Translations under genes and position numbers: made by a program
NCBI GenBank assembly: GCA_947586295.1
Contig: CANPXQ010000046.1
Span: 1 to 7,310, forward strand
DNA from: an uncultured Bacilli bacterium
Lineage (GTDB): Bacteria; Bacillota_I; Bacilli_A; RF39; UBA660
DNA: 7,310 bases
Direction: 5' to 3'
Notes under the pieces: generated by a model
Told to the model about the DNA's origin: nothing
What the model saw: the letters and a program-made list of their open reading frames with translations, nothing else
Databases searched by the model: none
In this document: piece after piece, positions 5,767-7,310 of the stretch
How positions within the stretch are numbered: position 1 is the stretch's first letter
Layout of the letters: every line of letters begins with the position of its first letter

Positions 5767-5797
5767 GACGAGGCCGATAATTGCCTCGTCATTTTTA
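5767..5797. terminator. bidirectional terminator between rpmB and clpB
   Basis: GACGAGGC (5767-5774) and GCCTCGTC (5783-5790) form an 8-bp GC-rich stem with an 8-nt loop, conspicuous in AT-rich surroundings. Rightward it is followed by ATTTTT. Leftward the clpB TAA (5797-5795) lies 4 nt before the stem and the tail is a poorer TTAATTATT. It most likely ends clpB transcripts and also blocks read-through from rpmB. Confidence 0.75.
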
Positions 5798-7310
5798 TAT
5801 AATAACAAATTTATTATTTGCCACATCAATAGTAAATTTTTGACCAATAGAAATATTATTTAAGATTAATTCGTGAGCTATTAAAGTTTCAATATTTTTC
5901 GCTACATATCTTTTTATTGGACGTGCTCCATATCTTATATCAAAAGCCTCAGCAAGGATTTTACTTTCAGCTCTTTCGGTTAATTCAATCTTTAAAGAAT
6001 TATCTATCAACCGTAATTCTATTTCTTTAATTATTTTTCTTAATATTTGTTTAATATCTTCTTCTTTAAGAGGATTAAAGATTAAGATTTCATCTAAACG
6101 ATTAATAAATTCAGGGCGAAAAGTCTCCCGAACTTTATTCATTACTAATTCTTTACTATTTTCTTCGCCATCTAAGATAAATTCACTACCTAAATTACTA
6201 GTCATTATAATAATTGTATTTTTAAAATCCACAGTTCTTCCCATACTATCAGTAAGTCGACCATCATCTAATATTTGAAGTAAAATATTTAAAACATCTT
6301 TATGGGCTTTTTCAATTTCATCAAATAAGACAATACTATAAGGATTACGTCTTACAGCTTCCGTTAATGTTCCTCCTTCATCATAACCAACATATCCTGG
6401 AGGAGCTCCAACTAAACGGGAGACATTAAAGCTTTCCATATATTCACTACAATCTATTCTTATCATATGGCGTTCATCGTCAAATAATTCATACGCTAAA
6501 CTACGAGCGACTTCTGTTTTACCAACTCCGGTAGGTCCTAAAAAGATGAAAGAACCAATAGGATGATTAGGATCTTTAATACCACTACGTGCCCGAATTA
6601 TAGCTTCAGCTATAGTGTCTAAAATAGCATCTTGACCCATAACCCGTTTTTTTAAACGAGAACTAAGATTAAGTAATTTTTCTTTTTCACTACTAACTAA
6701 TTTCGTGATAGGAATATTTGTCCATTTAGAAATTATACTAGCAATACTATCTTCATCTACGATATCAGTTAATAATCTATTAGCACTTTCCTTTTTTAAA
6801 TTATCTAATTCTTTTTGTAAATCCGGAATTTTACCGTGTTTTAAACGAGCAACAGTTTCTAAATCATAATTATTTTCTGCAACATCTAAATCAAAACGCG
6901 CTTTTTCTAATTCTTCTTTTTTCTTATTAATAATATCTTTTTGTTCTTTTTCTTTTTGCCATCTATTACGATATTCATTTTCCGAATTTTTTAATTCTTT
7001 TAATTCAGCATCTATTTTTTCTCTTCTATTTAACGATATATCATCTTTTTCTTTCTTTAAAGCTTGTTTTTCTATTTCTAAACTCATTATCTTTCGCGTA
7101 AGTTCATCTAAAGCTACAGGCACACTATCTAATTGCATTTTAATTGTGGCACACGCTTCATCAACTAAATCAATAGCTTTATCAGGCAAAAAACGATCAG
7201 TAATATATCTATTAGCTAAAGTAGCTGCCGCAATTAAAGCATTATCTTTAATTGTAACCCCGTGGAAGATTTCAAAACGTTCTTTTAAACCTCTTAAAAT
7301 AGTTATAGTA
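5795..7310 (-). CDS. clpB: ATP-dependent disaggregase ClpB, C-terminal part
   Basis: The reading frame stays open to the right edge, so the gene is cut by the window and about 504 C-terminal residues are visible. The TTG at 7189 is internal, not a start. The visible part begins at ILRGLKERFE and RYITDRFLPDKAIDLVDEA, the end of the first AAA+ module. A long charged coiled coil follows (visible residues about 70-175), the middle domain typical of ClpB rather than ClpC. The second AAA+ module has Walker A GPTGVGKT (258-265), pore loop GYVGYD (305-310), Walker B VLFDEIEKAH (327-336), sensor 1 TSNLGS (370-375), FRPEFINRLDE (397-407) and sensor 2 GAR (461-463). No ClpP-docking insertion is seen. 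ClpB hexamers thread aggregated proteins together with DnaK. All visible catalytic residues are intact. Any CtsR or HrcA operator would lie upstream, outside the window. Confidence 0.96.
   Translation of the reverse strand, partial: TITILRGLKERFEIFHGVTIKDNALIAAATLANRYITDRFLPDKAIDLVDEACATIKMQLDSVPVALDELTRKIMSLEIEKQALKKEKDDISLNRREKIDAELKELKNSENEYRNRWQKEKEQKDIINKKKEELEKARFDLDVAENNYDLETVARLKHGKIPDLQKELDNLKKESANRLLTDIVDEDSIASIISKWTNIPITKLVSSEKEKLLNLSSRLKKRVMGQDAILDTIAEAIIRARSGIKDPNHPIGSFIFLGPTGVGKTEVARSLAYELFDDERHMIRIDCSEYMESFNVSRLVGAPPGYVGYDEGGTLTEAVRRNPYSIVLFDEIEKAHKDVLNILLQILDDGRLTDSMGRTVDFKNTIIIMTSNLGSEFILDGEENSKELVMNKVRETFRPEFINRLDEILIFNPLKEEDIKQILRKIIKEIELRLIDNSLKIELTERAESKILAEAFDIRYGARPIKRYVAKNIETLIAHELILNNISIGQKFTIDVANNKFVII

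Noticed and set aside
5638..5847. 69-codon minus-strand frame across the rpmB-clpB junction
   Set aside because: It overlaps the 3' ends of rpmB and clpB and runs through two terminators and the palindrome. Its hydrophobic composition follows from AT-rich sequence.
7187..7189. TTG as the clpB start
   Set aside because: The frame continues unbroken to the window edge with conserved ClpB sequence (RYITDRFLPDKAID). The TTG encodes the leucine of this motif.

Overview
The window reads as chromosome from a very AT-rich, low-GC, endospore-forming Firmicute (Bacillota). GC is roughly a quarter by eye. The diagnostic genes are the sporulation sigma factor SigE with its processing protease SpoIIGA, and a complete three-subunit GerA-type spore germinant receptor. 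Tryptophan is encoded by TGG and the stops seen are TAA, so nothing suggests the Mollicute code. The AT-rich, compact style would suit an uncultured gut Bacilli or Erysipelotrichia-like lineage, but that placement is inference.

Layout, left to right. Positions 1-363 hold no clear gene: a TA microsatellite, a candidate rightward sigma-A promoter, a leftward terminator hairpin, and a doubtful 15-codon leftward ORF with a good ribosome site. Positions 364-1826 carry the leftward spoIIGA-sigE operon, overlapping by 16 nt and closed by a hairpin containing the sigE stop codon. A divergent intergenic region (1827-1929) holds two Spo0A-box-like nonamers and candidate promoters. Positions 1930-5442 carry the rightward germinant-receptor operon in the order A subunit, C lipoprotein, B transporter-like subunit, each overlapping the next. 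A near-consensus sigma-A promoter then drives rpmB (ribosomal protein bL28, 58 aa). Past its terminator lie a 13-bp perfect inverted repeat and a GC-rich hairpin separating rpmB from the convergent clpB, whose last ~504 codons fill the right end; its start lies outside the window.

How the genes fit together. SpoIIGA is the septal membrane protease that removes the N-terminal pro-sequence of SigE after asymmetric division, switching on mother-cell transcription. The receptor is normally made in the forespore late in sporulation, sits in the spore inner membrane and senses nutrients at germination. The early (spoIIG) and late (ger) functions therefore stand back to back here and share one ~100-bp control region. 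rpmB and clpB are housekeeping and stress functions with no direct link to sporulation.

No wholly new system is evident. The most notable points are the Spo0A-like control region between spoIIG and ger, a shortened SigE pro-sequence, the absence of sigG directly after sigE, an unexplained 13-bp palindrome between rpmB and clpB, and the possible mini-gene or small RNA downstream of sigE.
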